Below are positions 55,213-64,000 of a stretch of 64,000 bases of DNA, piece after piece (within the stretch, counting starts at the first letter, position 1; every line of letters begins with the position of its first letter). Position numbers and translations under genes: made by a program. The DNA is from Pseudomonadota bacterium (lineage in GTDB: Bacteria; Pseudomonadota; Gammaproteobacteria; Burkholderiales; Burkholderiaceae_C). Under the pieces are notes generated by a model. That model made no database searches. It saw nothing but the letters and a program-made list of their open reading frames with translations, and was not told where the DNA came from. The stretch lies in the NCBI GenBank assembly GCA_018241265.1, contig JAFEEF010000010.1:1-64000 (forward strand), read 5' to 3'.

Positions 55213-55713
55213 CTAGCCGGCACCCTCGGCCTTCCGTCGCGGTCGTTGTCTGGCCGACACCGATTTGATCAGCGTCGCTCCCTTTCCGTCGAGCGGCAGA
55301 GGCACCTGACTCTGTCGAACGGCGGCCTGGATGAGATCCCGAACCGCGCTGTCTTCCAGGACGCAAGCGCTCGGTAGCCGGACGTAGCGATTCTGCTTTC
55401 CGGCGCCCAGCAGCACGCCGCTGGGATCCGGCAGCGTCGCGCCTCGATAGAACGAAAGCCCGACTCCGTTCGCCGCCGCGGCCAGAGAGACGATGGTGTC
55501 GGACGGCCGAAGCGTGGGGGAGTAACCGATGACAAAGAAGTTGTAGTTGTCGTAGACGATCTCGTTGGCGGTGGGAAAGATCGCACGGAGGCGCTCGCGG
55601 CACGCGCCTATGAGCGCGGCTTCGGCTGGCTCGAATTTCGCCAGGAACTCGACGATTCGAGTCTCGGAGTCGGGCGTCGAGGCCGGGTCGTTTGAAGCTC
55701 GCTTGGACGACAT
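55213..55713 (-). CDS. DUF1801 family protein
   Basis: A 166-residue protein with the DUF1801 layout: [38 protein letters not shown], and [20 protein letters not shown]. The fold resembles a YdhG/SufE-like alpha-beta sandwich; no biochemical role is established. Codon use is slightly less GC-biased than in neighbours. It lies 38 bases upstream of the SMR exporter on the same strand. Confidence 0.85.
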   Translation of the reverse strand: MSSKRASNDPASTPDSETRIVEFLAKFEPAEAALIGACRERLRAIFPTANEIVYDNYNFFVIGYSPTLRPSDTIVSLAAAANGVGLSFYRGATLPDPSGVLLGAGKQNRYVRLPSACVLEDSAVRDLIQAAVRQSQVPLPLDGKGATLIKSVSARQRPRRKAEGAG

Positions 55714-55814
55714 GGGGAACTCCTCGGCGTGGGGCGAACTTCGTCTGCTCCGGATGTACGTGAATGGAACTTCCGTCTAGACTCGCCGCGACATCGAAGC
55801 GAGGGCCATACGTC

Positions 55815-56456
55815 ATGAAGCGCACGCCACTGAAGTCGACGATCGTACTGGGATTGCTCGCCGCCCTGACCCAGGGCGCGCGTGCCGACGCGATTCCCTA
55901 TCCGAGCGCGGGGACGTACAACGCCACCGCCTATACCTTCACGGCCGCCGCGACGGGCGACGTGGTGGCCTACTTCGTCGGCGGCGCCGGCGCCGGGTAC
56001 GAGAACCAGGTGGGCCTGATGATCAACGGCGTGCTCAGCAGCGTCGGCTTCGGTCTCGACAACCATGCGTCCGGCGTCGGCGACAGCCTCGACTTCGGCC
56101 CGGCCAACGCCGGCGACACGCTGACGATCGTGCTGCACAACCTCTCCCTCGCGCAGGACGCCTATTCGGATCCGTCGCTGAACGTCGCCTACGACGCTCC
56201 CGGAGCGACCGGCCACAACCACGTCTACTCGACGGCCTACACGGCGACGGCGCCGGTCTTTGCCGGCGTTCCGGCCGGCCACTATGTCGCGTTCGAGGAT
56301 GAGCCCTTCCCCAGCTCCGACTACAACTACGACGACGGCAGCTACGTGTTCACGAACGTGAACGTCGCGGCCGCCGTGCCCGAGCCGGCGACGGGCGCGT
56401 TGCTGTTGCTCGGCGCCGTCGCGGTGGGTGCGAGCGCGAGGCGCCGCCGGGTCTGA
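55815..56456 (+). CDS. PEP-CTERM sorted exported protein, second copy type
   Basis: A 213-residue protein with a signal peptide ([16 protein letters not shown]) and a C-terminal sorting tail, [19 protein letters not shown] followed by SARRRR. The mature region is Gly/Tyr/Asp-rich and beta-type ([36 protein letters not shown]). It is unrelated in its core to the PEP-CTERM protein near 40 kb. Function unknown; surface or matrix location is expected. The stop directly abuts the end of the convergent acetyltransferase remnant. Confidence 0.87.
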   Translation: MKRTPLKSTIVLGLLAALTQGARADAIPYPSAGTYNATAYTFTAAATGDVVAYFVGGAGAGYENQVGLMINGVLSSVGFGLDNHASGVGDSLDFGPANAGDTLTIVLHNLSLAQDAYSDPSLNVAYDAPGATGHNHVYSTAYTATAPVFAGVPAGHYVAFEDEPFPSSDYNYDDGSYVFTNVNVAAAVPEPATGALLLLGAVAVGASARRRRV

Positions 56457-56691
56457 TCAAGGACCGACCCGCCGCGCCGTCGTCTCCCGCGTCGCGACCA
56501 TCAGCAGCGCCGGCCCGTCCGGCGTGACGATCTCGCGCACCGGCACGAAGCCCGACTCCAGGTAGCAGCGGATCGCGCGGGCGTTCGCCGGGTCGGGGTC
56601 GGCCTGGACCTTGGTGACCGCAGGGTCGGCCAGCAGCCGGCGCACGAACGCGCTGACGAGGCGCGTCGGCCATGGTCCGTGCGGGCGGGCT
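56457..56691 (-). pseudogene. Remnant of a GNAT acetyltransferase, AAC(6')-like, missing its N-terminus
   Basis: On the minus strand the 78 codons following the VOC stop read GPWPTRLVSAFVRRLLADPA, VTKVQADPDPANARAIRCYL and ESGFVPVREIVTPDGPALLM. This is the C-terminal acetyl-CoA-binding part of aminoglycoside 6'-N-acetyltransferase-like GNAT proteins. The first 100 or so residues are absent, and the frame begins immediately after the stop codon of the VOC gene. It therefore looks like a deletion that joined two genes. An internal ATG could start a 62-residue peptide, but that would lack the substrate-binding half. Confidence 0.72.
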
Positions 56692-56693
56692 GT

Positions 56694-57059
56694 TCAGACG
56701 TTCTGAGCGATGCGCCACTGCACGCCCGAGGGATCCGTGAGCACGAAGTCCCGCATCCGCCAGGGCTGCAGCTCGACCGCCGAGACGCGCACGCCATAGC
56801 GCTGCGCGATGCCGGCTTCCTGGACCTTGCGGTGCCAGGCGTCCACGTCCTCGACGAGCAGATGCATGATGAAGTTGCTCGCCAGCGCCTCGAGATAGAA
56901 GTCCTGCAGCAGGAAGCTGACGTTCTCGTGGTGGAAGTAGGCGATCCCGTCAACGGACGATGCGAGGGTGAAGCCGAGGTCCTGGTAGAAGCGCTGCGAC
57001 AGGCCGAAGTCCTTCGCCGGGACGAAGGCCTTCAGCTCGACGGTCTCGAGATTGCTCAT
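56694..57059 (-). CDS. Single-module VOC (glyoxalase-like) protein
   Basis: A 121-residue protein with one vicinal-oxygen-chelate module: VELKAFVPAKDFGLSQRFYQ, YFHHENVSFLLQDFYLE and DFVLTDPSGVQWRIAQ. Members include glyoxalases, antibiotic-binding proteins and epimerases. The present sequence ends in TDPSGVQWRIAQ, where metalloenzymes usually have Glu; the residue here is Arg-Ile, so a binding role is possible. The ATG at 57059 gives the standard start. Its stop codon joins directly to the GNAT remnant. Confidence 0.85.
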   Translation of the reverse strand: MSNLETVELKAFVPAKDFGLSQRFYQDLGFTLASSVDGIAYFHHENVSFLLQDFYLEALASNFIMHLLVEDVDAWHRKVQEAGIAQRYGVRVSAVELQPWRMRDFVLTDPSGVQWRIAQNV

Positions 57060-57413
57060 GGCGGTGATCGAAGGCGGGACGTGTTGAAGATGGGGCGCGC
57101 AGCGTAGCAGCCGAACCACGCGTGCCGCAACGCCGTGCCGACGCACCCCTAGCTCGTGGTGGTCCGGGCTCCGCGCCGCTCGGACCGACGATCGAAGCGG
57201 GTCGTACCGGACCCACCCTGGGCGCGCCCGCGCCCGCGCTGCCTGCCCGGGCGTGCCCCATCGCTGCCACGCCGTTCCCCGGGTTCCGTGCGCCCCTGGG
57301 TTTGCCCGGGCATCGCCGCAAGTCCTTGATCCGCGGCGTGCGCGCCGCTTGGTCTGCTTGGCCCATGGCTTGCGAAGCGGCCGCCACTCGTCCGCATGGA
57401 GACCCTGCATGAC
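57060..57413. other. Intergenic region upstream of the injection-system operon
   Basis: About 350 bases without a supported gene. It separates the leftward VOC gene from the rightward injection-system operon and should hold the operon promoter. Apart from the start ATG candidate at 57396, I see no clear box, hairpin or binding site. Confidence 0.4.
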
Positions 57414-57713
57414 ATGGACACCCAGCCACCCGCGGTGGCGGAGATCGAGCGTGCCATCCGGCGCTATCTCGCTGCACATCCGCATGCGGTCGATACCGAG
57501 CGCGGCATCGGCGAATGGTGGCTGCGCGACGCGCGGCCGCGCTATCGGGCGGGCGATGTGCACGCCGCGATCGAACGCCTGGTGGCAGCGCACGAGCTCG
57601 AACAACGCACCTTGCCCGACGGGCAGCGCGCCTATGCGATCCATCCGGCGCTCGTCGTCCCCAGTTCCCCACCCATCCCGGCAACCGGCCCTCGGCCGCC
57701 GGGCCGCTCTTGA
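57414..57713 (+). CDS. Small protein at the head of the contractile injection operon
   Basis: A 99-residue protein, MDTQPPAVAEIERAIRRYLA at the start, then HAVDTERGIGEWWLRDA and AAIERLVAAHELEQRTLPDG. The pattern of three helices and a short hairpin suggests a winged-helix domain. I do not know its family name. Similar small proteins at the head of phage-tail-like loci may regulate the operon. The ATG at 57414 has GGAGA 13 bases upstream; the ATG at 57396 has none. The gene ends 15 bases before the sheath gene. Confidence 0.6.
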   Translation: MDTQPPAVAEIERAIRRYLAAHPHAVDTERGIGEWWLRDARPRYRAGDVHAAIERLVAAHELEQRTLPDGQRAYAIHPALVVPSSPPIPATGPRPPGRS

Positions 57714-57728
57714 CGGAGGAAACCACCC

Positions 57729-59363
<1,635 letters not shown>

Positions 59364-59380
59364 AGCGAGGGAACCGCACC

Positions 59381-59908
59381 ATGGCTCAGTTCAGCGTCAA
59401 CGGCACGCGCTACGACCCGTACAAGAACTTCAAATTCCGCGTCAAGTGGGATGGCCGCTACGTCGCCGGCATCTCGAAGGTGTCGGCGCTCAAGCGCACC
59501 ACCGACATGGTCGAGCACCGCGAGGGCGGCGACCCGTCGAGCTCGCGCAAGTCGCCCGCCCGCACCAAGTACGACGCGATCACGCTCGACCGCGGCGTGA
59601 CCCACGACACCGAGTTCGAGAAGTGGGCCAACAAGGTCTGGAACTTCGGTGCCGGCCTCGGCGCCGAGGTCTCGCTGAAGGACTTCCGCAAGGACATCAT
59701 CATCGAGGTCTACAACGAGGCCGGCCAGCTCGCGATCGCCTACAAGGTCTATCGCTGCTGGGTCTCGGAGTACCAGGCGCTGCCCGACCTCGATGCGAAC
59801 GCCGGCGCGGTCGCGATCCAGCACATCAAGCTCGAGAACGAGGGCTGGGAGCGCGACGTCGACGTGGTCGAGCCGTCCGAGCCGCAGTTCACCGAGCCGG
59901 CCAACTGA
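59381..59908 (+). CDS. Tail tube protein (gp19-like) of the injection system
   Basis: A 175-residue tube protein. DPYKNFKFRVKWDGRYVAGI near the start, VEHREGGDPSSSRKSPARTK and TLDRGVTHDTEFEKWANKVW are the typical blocks of T4-gp19-like inner-tube subunits in Afp/PVC-type systems. The subunits form hexameric rings that stack inside the sheath. A GAGGG site precedes the ATG at 59381. Only one tube gene is present within the window, whereas Afp and PVC clusters carry several copies. Confidence 0.95.
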   Translation: MAQFSVNGTRYDPYKNFKFRVKWDGRYVAGISKVSALKRTTDMVEHREGGDPSSSRKSPARTKYDAITLDRGVTHDTEFEKWANKVWNFGAGLGAEVSLKDFRKDIIIEVYNEAGQLAIAYKVYRCWVSEYQALPDLDANAGAVAIQHIKLENEGWERDVDVVEPSEPQFTEPAN

Positions 59909-59915
59909 GCGGCCG

Positions 59916-60629
59916 ATGCGTCGTCTCGAAGCGTCCGACCTGCTCGCGCTGTGGGAGCGCGGCGCACCGCGCCATGCGCTCGACCGCAGCGCGCTGCTGT
60001 GCGCCTGGGCGCGGCCGGACGTGCCGGCCGATGCGGTGGCCGACCTGCCGCTGGGCACCGTCACGGCGGCCTTGCTGCGCCTGCGCACCGAGACCTTCGG
60101 CGCGCGCATCCGTGCCCATGTCGATTGCGAGCGCTGCGGCGAGCGGCTCGAACTGAACCTCGCGGCGGGCGAGTTGCTGCAGCCGGTCGACGACGACGCG
60201 GTCGCGCCGCGCGAGATCGAGGTCGGCGGCCTGCGCGTGCGTGCGCCGTCGCTGCGCGATCTCGCCGCGGTCTCGCGCGAGCGCGATGCCGAGCACGCGG
60301 CGCGCCTGATCCTCGAGCGCTGCATGCGGCACGACGGCCGCGCGGACGTCGTCCTGCCGGAGGCCGGACTGCGCCAGGTCGAGGACGCGCTGGAAGCGAT
60401 CGATCCGAACGCCGACCTCGCGTTCGACGTGCGCTGCGCCGTCTGCGGTCACGAGGGCTGCGCGCAGCTCGACGCGGGCGAGCTGCTGTGGGACGAGATC
60501 GATGCGCGCGCCCGCGCGCTGCTCGGCGAGGTGCACCTGCTCGCGCGTGCCTATGGCTGGACCGAAGGCGAGGTCCTCGGCCTGAGCGGCGCGCGCCGCG
60601 CCGCCTACCTCGCGATGGTGGCCGCATGA
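59916..60629 (+). CDS. T4-type baseplate hub assembly chaperone-like protein with zinc-finger motifs
   Basis: A 237-residue protein. It contains two Cys pairs, CERCGERLELN near residue 70 and CAVCGHEGCAQL near residue 175, likely a zinc site. The C-terminal segment LLARAYGWTEGEVLGLSGAR resembles the T4 baseplate (gp26/gp51-like) family found in contractile injection loci. Its expected role is help in assembling or inserting the hub and spike; this is by family analogy and position. It begins seven bases after the tube gene and overlaps the next gene by ATGA. Confidence 0.75.
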   Translation: MRRLEASDLLALWERGAPRHALDRSALLCAWARPDVPADAVADLPLGTVTAALLRLRTETFGARIRAHVDCERCGERLELNLAAGELLQPVDDDAVAPREIEVGGLRVRAPSLRDLAAVSRERDAEHAARLILERCMRHDGRADVVLPEAGLRQVEDALEAIDPNADLAFDVRCAVCGHEGCAQLDAGELLWDEIDARARALLGEVHLLARAYGWTEGEVLGLSGARRAAYLAMVAA

Positions 60630-61399
60630 AGGGCCTGCTGCGCCGCCTGGCCGCACGTGCGGCGGGCACCGCGGTGCCGGTGCGCTCGGACGTGAAGCTG
60701 CCGTTCGGCGGCGGCGACCCCGGCTTCGGCGAGGCGGCGGAGAGCGAACTCGTGCGGCGGCCGCCGGCCGCGGCGGGCAGGCAGGACGACGTGCGGGACG
60801 CGCCCGTCGCCGACGCGCCGCCGACGATGGGAATCGCCGCGCAGGACGCGCGATCGGATACCCCATGGCCGCTCGTCGAAGTCGCCGTGCGCGCGCCTGC
60901 ACGATCCGCTCGGTCGCCCGTGCATGCGCCCGCAGTCGAGCAGGGGCCGGATGCCACGGCGCTCCATGGGTCGGGCTCGGACACGTTGTCCGTCGATCCG
61001 CAGCGTGGCCTGCCGCAGCCGCTGTGGGCGCCGATCCCATCGAGCTATGCATCGCAAGCCGCGCTGCCTGCGCTGGAGGCGCGCCGAGTCGAGGCCACAC
61101 CTCCAGCCACGCAGGAGCCTCCGACGCGCCGGCTGTCCGAGCGGGAACCCGCGCCGCTGCTGCCCCGCGCCGACCGCGATGCCGCGGCGGCGCCCGCGTC
61201 GCGGCCGGATGCCGCTCGCGCCTGGCCGCTGCCGATGCCCGCGGCGCCTGCGCCCGCGCCGGCCGAGGTGCACATCCACATCGGCCGCATCGACATCGCC
61301 GCGACGCACGACACCGCGCCCGCGCCGCGCCGCCGTACCGCCGGCGCACCCGCGCCGCTGTCGCTCGATGCCTACCTGGCGCGCCGGAGCGGCACGTGA
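60626..61399 (+). CDS. Pro/Ala-rich injection-system protein of unknown function
   Basis: A 257-residue protein that is mostly low-complexity (Pro, Ala, Arg) and probably disordered between residues 40 and 210. The C-terminus is ordered and conserved in similar loci: PAEVHIHIGRIDIAATHDTA and APLSLDAYLARR. The start overlaps the chaperone-like gene by ATGA and its stop overlaps the DUF4255 gene by GTGA, so it is in the operon core. No enzymatic motif is present. It may attach parts of the baseplate through its C-terminal peptide. Confidence 0.7.
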   Translation: MKGLLRRLAARAAGTAVPVRSDVKLPFGGGDPGFGEAAESELVRRPPAAAGRQDDVRDAPVADAPPTMGIAAQDARSDTPWPLVEVAVRAPARSARSPVHAPAVEQGPDATALHGSGSDTLSVDPQRGLPQPLWAPIPSSYASQAALPALEARRVEATPPATQEPPTRRLSEREPAPLLPRADRDAAAAPASRPDAARAWPLPMPAAPAPAPAEVHIHIGRIDIAATHDTAPAPRRRTAGAPAPLSLDAYLARRSGT

Positions 61400-62724
61400 G
61401 CACGGCCCTCGCGATCGCCGGCGTCACCGCGGTCCTGCGCGACCTGCTGAACGACGGCCTCGTCAACCACAACGTCAGCGGCGTGCTCGGCTCGAGCGTC
61501 ACGGTGAGCGTGCTCGCGCCCGATCGCGTCGTGCCGGCCAACGGCACCGAGGCGTCGCAGATCAACCTGTTCCTCTATCTCGTGACGCCGAACCCGGGCT
61601 GGCGCAACGACAGCCTGCCGTCGCGCGATGCCTCGGGCAGGCTGCGCCTCGCGAATGCGCCGCTTGCGCTCGACCTGCACTACCTGCTGTCGGTCTACAG
61701 CGGCGGCGACCTGCATGCCGAGATCCTGCTCGGCTATGCGATGCAGCTGCTGCACGAGATGCCGGTGCTGACGCGCGATGCCATCCGCACGGCGTTGAAC
61801 CCGTCGCCCGACGTCGGCACCGCGTTGCCGCCGGCCTTGCGCGCGCTCGTCGATTGCGGCCTGGCGGACCAGGTCGAGCTGGTCAAGCTGACGCCGCAAT
61901 ACCTCAACACCGAGGAGATGTCCAAGCTCTGGACGGCGATGCAGAGCCACTTCCGGCCGACCGCGGCCTACACCGCGTCGGTGGTGCTGATCGAGGCGAC
62001 GCAACCGGCGCGTGCGCCGCTGCCGGTGCTGAGCCGCGGTCCGGTCGATCCGGCGAGCGGACGCGACCGCGGCGTCGTCGTCGATCCCGACATGACGCCG
62101 CCGGTGCCGTTGATCACCGCGGTCGTGCCGCCGCTCAACCAGCCGGTCGCGCGCATCCTCGACCAGTTGAACCTGCAGGGAACGACGCTCACCGGCACGA
62201 ACCGCCAGGTGCGATGGGTGAGCGACCGCTACGCCATCGACACCGCGATCGATGCGGATCCGCCGCCCGCGACCGGTGCCGACACGCTGGTGCAGGTGAC
62301 GCTCGCCGCGGGTCTGGCGACGACCCTGCCGGTCGGCGTCTATGGCGTCAGTGCGTTGCTCGTGATGTCCGGCGAGACCGACCCGCGCGAGACCAATCGG
62401 ATCACCGTCGTGCTCGCGCCGCAGATGACCAACCTGCCGCTGAACGTCAATCGCGTCGGCACGACCGCGAGCTTCACGATCCAGTTCACGCCGGCGCTGC
62501 AGGACGGGCAGACGGCCGTGCTGGCGCTCGGCACCGACGAGTTCCTGCCGCAGCCGCCGGCCGCGTTCCCGGCCTCGCAGCTCGACTTCGTGATCCCGGA
62601 TGCGCCGACCGGATCGCTGCTCGCGCGGCTGCGCATCGACGGCATCGACAGCCCGATCATCGATCTGTCGCAGCCGCCGCCGGCGATACCGACGTTCCTG
62701 AACCAGCGCGTGGTGATCGCGTGA
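61396..62724 (+). CDS. DUF4255 (Pvc16-like) tail terminator protein
   Basis: A 442-residue protein. The first 190 residues are a DUF4255 domain (ALAIAGVTAVLRDLLNDGLV; ASQINLFLYLVTPNPGWRND; LALDLHYLLSVYSGGDLHAE), the mark of the Afp16/Pvc16 cap that ends tube growth. The C-terminal 220 residues contain Ig-like beta segments (VQVTLAAGLATTLPVGVYGV). In the reference systems a cap protein is essential for sheath and tube length. The start is GTG at 61396, overlapping the previous stop. It is followed 16 bases later by the ATPase gene. Confidence 0.92.
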   Translation: MSTALAIAGVTAVLRDLLNDGLVNHNVSGVLGSSVTVSVLAPDRVVPANGTEASQINLFLYLVTPNPGWRNDSLPSRDASGRLRLANAPLALDLHYLLSVYSGGDLHAEILLGYAMQLLHEMPVLTRDAIRTALNPSPDVGTALPPALRALVDCGLADQVELVKLTPQYLNTEEMSKLWTAMQSHFRPTAAYTASVVLIEATQPARAPLPVLSRGPVDPASGRDRGVVVDPDMTPPVPLITAVVPPLNQPVARILDQLNLQGTTLTGTNRQVRWVSDRYAIDTAIDADPPPATGADTLVQVTLAAGLATTLPVGVYGVSALLVMSGETDPRETNRITVVLAPQMTNLPLNVNRVGTTASFTIQFTPALQDGQTAVLALGTDEFLPQPPAAFPASQLDFVIPDAPTGSLLARLRIDGIDSPIIDLSQPPPAIPTFLNQRVVIA

Positions 62725-62740
62725 AGTCCGGAGTGCGATC

Positions 62741-64000
62741 GTGAATGCCCCCGAGCGCGCGCTCGACTGGATCGACGCGAACCAGCAATCCCTCGCGGCC
62801 GAGTTCGCGAGGCTGAAGGGACTGCTGGCGGGCGAAGGTGCACGGGGCCATGAGGCGCCGCGCATCCTGCTGACCGCGCCGTCGGCCATCGACCTGCTCG
62901 CCGAGCGCTTCGGCCTGACCGCCTTCGAGCGCGACGTGCTGCTGCTCGCGGCCGGTGCCGAGATGGATGCCGAGCTCGCGAGCCTGGCGATGGCGGCGAG
63001 CGGCACGCCGCGCGCCGCGGTGAGCTTCGGACTCGCGCTCGCGCTGCTGCCCGACGCGCACTGGAGCGCGCTGACGACCGCGCGGCCGCTGCGCCGCTGG
63101 CGCCTGGTCGAAGTGGACGACGACGGCTCGCTCGCCAAGGCGCGGCTGCGCATCGACGAGCGCGTGCTGCACTACCTCGCGGGCATCAACATCCTCGACG
63201 CGCGCTTGCTCTGCCTCGTGCAGCGCGTGCCCGAGGCCCCGGCGATGGCGGCATCGCAGGCAGCCACCGCGGATGCGATCGAGGCCATGCTCGCCGCGAT
63301 CGAGCGGCCGGTGCCGCTGCTGCAGCTCTGGGGCGACGACCCGCACGGCCAGCGCGACGTCGCCGCGCGCGTCGCGGCACGCGGCGGCATGGGCCTGCAG
63401 GCGATCGCTGCCGCCGACATCCCGGCCACGCCGCACGAGATCGATGCGCTCGCGACCTTGTGGGAGCGCGAGGTCGTGCTGCTCGATGCCGCGCTGCTGA
63501 TCGACTGCGGCGATGCGCCGCCGTCGGCCCACGTGCAGCGCTTCGCCGAGCGCGCCGGCGGCCTCGTGGTGCTCGCGCTGCGCGAGCCGGTGCCGCTCGA
63601 TGGCGACGATCGCCGCTATCGCATCGACAAGCCCTCGCGCGCCGACCAGCGCCTCTTGTGGCAGCAGGCGCTCGGCGCGCAGGCCGGGGCGGCCGGCACG
63701 GCGCCGGACGACGTCGTGGCCGAGTTCCGCCTCAGCGCACGCGACGTGCGCCGCATCGCGGCCCGCCTCGGCGCCGATGCCGATCTCGCCGGCGCGCTGC
63801 GCCGCGACTGCCGCGACCGCGAGCGCATGCGCCTCGAAGGCCTCGCGCAGCGCATCGAGCCGAGCTACCGCTGGGACGACCTCGTGCTGCCCGCGCCGCA
63901 GATGCAGATGCTGCGCGACATCGCGTCGCAGGTGCGCCATCGCGGCCTCGTCTACGAGCGCTGGGGCTTCGCGGCGCAGAGCCGGCGCGGCCTCGGCCTC
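62741..64000 (+). CDS. AAA+ ATPase of the contractile injection system (Pvc15-like), partial
   Basis: The frame is open from a GTG at 62741 to the end of the window, 420 codons. The N-terminal part (VNAPERALDWIDANQQSLAA; LAERFGLTAFERDVLLLAAG) is the winged-helix region preceding the ATPase domain in Afp15/Pvc15-like proteins. A degenerate first nucleotide-binding half (LLQLWGDDPHGQRDVAARVA) follows. RWDDLVLPAPQMQMLRDIAS marks the entry to the second, active ATPase domain, but its Walker motifs would lie past the window. In PVC/Afp clusters this ATPase assists particle assembly. Confidence 0.88.
   Translation, partial: MNAPERALDWIDANQQSLAAEFARLKGLLAGEGARGHEAPRILLTAPSAIDLLAERFGLTAFERDVLLLAAGAEMDAELASLAMAASGTPRAAVSFGLALALLPDAHWSALTTARPLRRWRLVEVDDDGSLAKARLRIDERVLHYLAGINILDARLLCLVQRVPEAPAMAASQAATADAIEAMLAAIERPVPLLQLWGDDPHGQRDVAARVAARGGMGLQAIAAADIPATPHEIDALATLWEREVVLLDAALLIDCGDAPPSAHVQRFAERAGGLVVLALREPVPLDGDDRRYRIDKPSRADQRLLWQQALGAQAGAAGTAPDDVVAEFRLSARDVRRIAARLGADADLAGALRRDCRDRERMRLEGLAQRIEPSYRWDDLVLPAPQMQMLRDIASQVRHRGLVYERWGFAAQSRRGLGL

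Noticed and set aside
55175-55260. Guanidine (mini-ykkC) riboswitch before the SMR exporter gene
   Set aside because: One ACGG sequence is present near the start codon, but the paired hairpins with ACGR loops are not formed.

Overview
The window is high-GC chromosomal DNA with tightly packed genes, many start/stop overlaps (ATGA, GTGA, TTGA) and common GTG/TTG starts. The gene content fits a betaproteobacterium, probably of the order Burkholderiales, though some gammaproteobacterial groups cannot be excluded from the sequence alone. Pointers include a diguanylate cyclase with a KLEPTPENYARAY N-terminus, a pseudokinase with a Cys-rich tail, a WXXGXW lipoprotein, PEP-CTERM proteins, an ECF sigma factor paired with a TPR kinase, and DUF3391 HD-GYP and SapC proteins. 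These lineage pointers rest on memory of where such families occur.

Layout. 1-0.5 kb: copy 1 of a palindromic repeat. 0.5-14 kb: signalling genes (multi-PAS HisKA_2 kinase with ANTAR response regulator; membrane histidine kinase; Hpt protein; REC-PAS-GGDEF-EAL; GGDEF), interrupted by a minus-strand pair (ketopantoate-reductase-like, VOC dioxygenase-like). 13.9-18.9 kb: membrane pseudokinase, delta-60 repeat protein, S1/P1 nuclease, nitroreductase. 19-22.9 kb: accessory zone with a small Cys-ended protein and its terminator, a VapBC45/DUF433-type toxin-antitoxin pair, and a tRNA-Ser(UGA) gene split in its anticodon loop by a 1.2-kb insertion. That insertion carries a trypsin-like protease and a complete replacement tRNA-Ser. 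23-26.6 kb: tricorn protease homologue and a SnoaL-like protein. 26.8-27.15 kb: repeat copy 2. 27.2-33.9 kb: nickel/cobalt cluster (truncated HupE-like protein, TPR protein, NiCoT permease, RcnA/NicO-type permease, TonB receptor).

34-39.6 kb: apaH, a CBS/CorC membrane protein, SapC, then pcaB and a PcaC-PcaD fusion for protocatechuate degradation. 39.6-44.1 kb: PEP-CTERM protein, small secreted protein, TPR Ser/Thr kinase and ECF sigma factor. 44-50.4 kb: malic enzyme MaeB, an HD-GYP protein and a hybrid histidine kinase. 50.4-57 kb: lipoproteins, GFA-family protein, sigma-54-type activator with a GAFTDA loop, SMR exporter, DUF1801, PEP-CTERM protein, and a GNAT remnant next to a VOC protein.

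57.4 kb to the end: the start of a phage-tail-like contractile injection system. It holds sheath, tube, T4-type baseplate chaperone-like protein, a Pro/Ala-rich protein, a DUF4255 cap-like protein and a partial AAA+ ATPase. The order and overlaps indicate one operon that continues beyond the window.

The most noteworthy items are the split tRNA with an integrase-less protease/tRNA cassette, the injection-system operon, the palindromic repeat next to a truncated HupE gene, the PcaC-PcaD domain order, and several signalling proteins with altered key residues.
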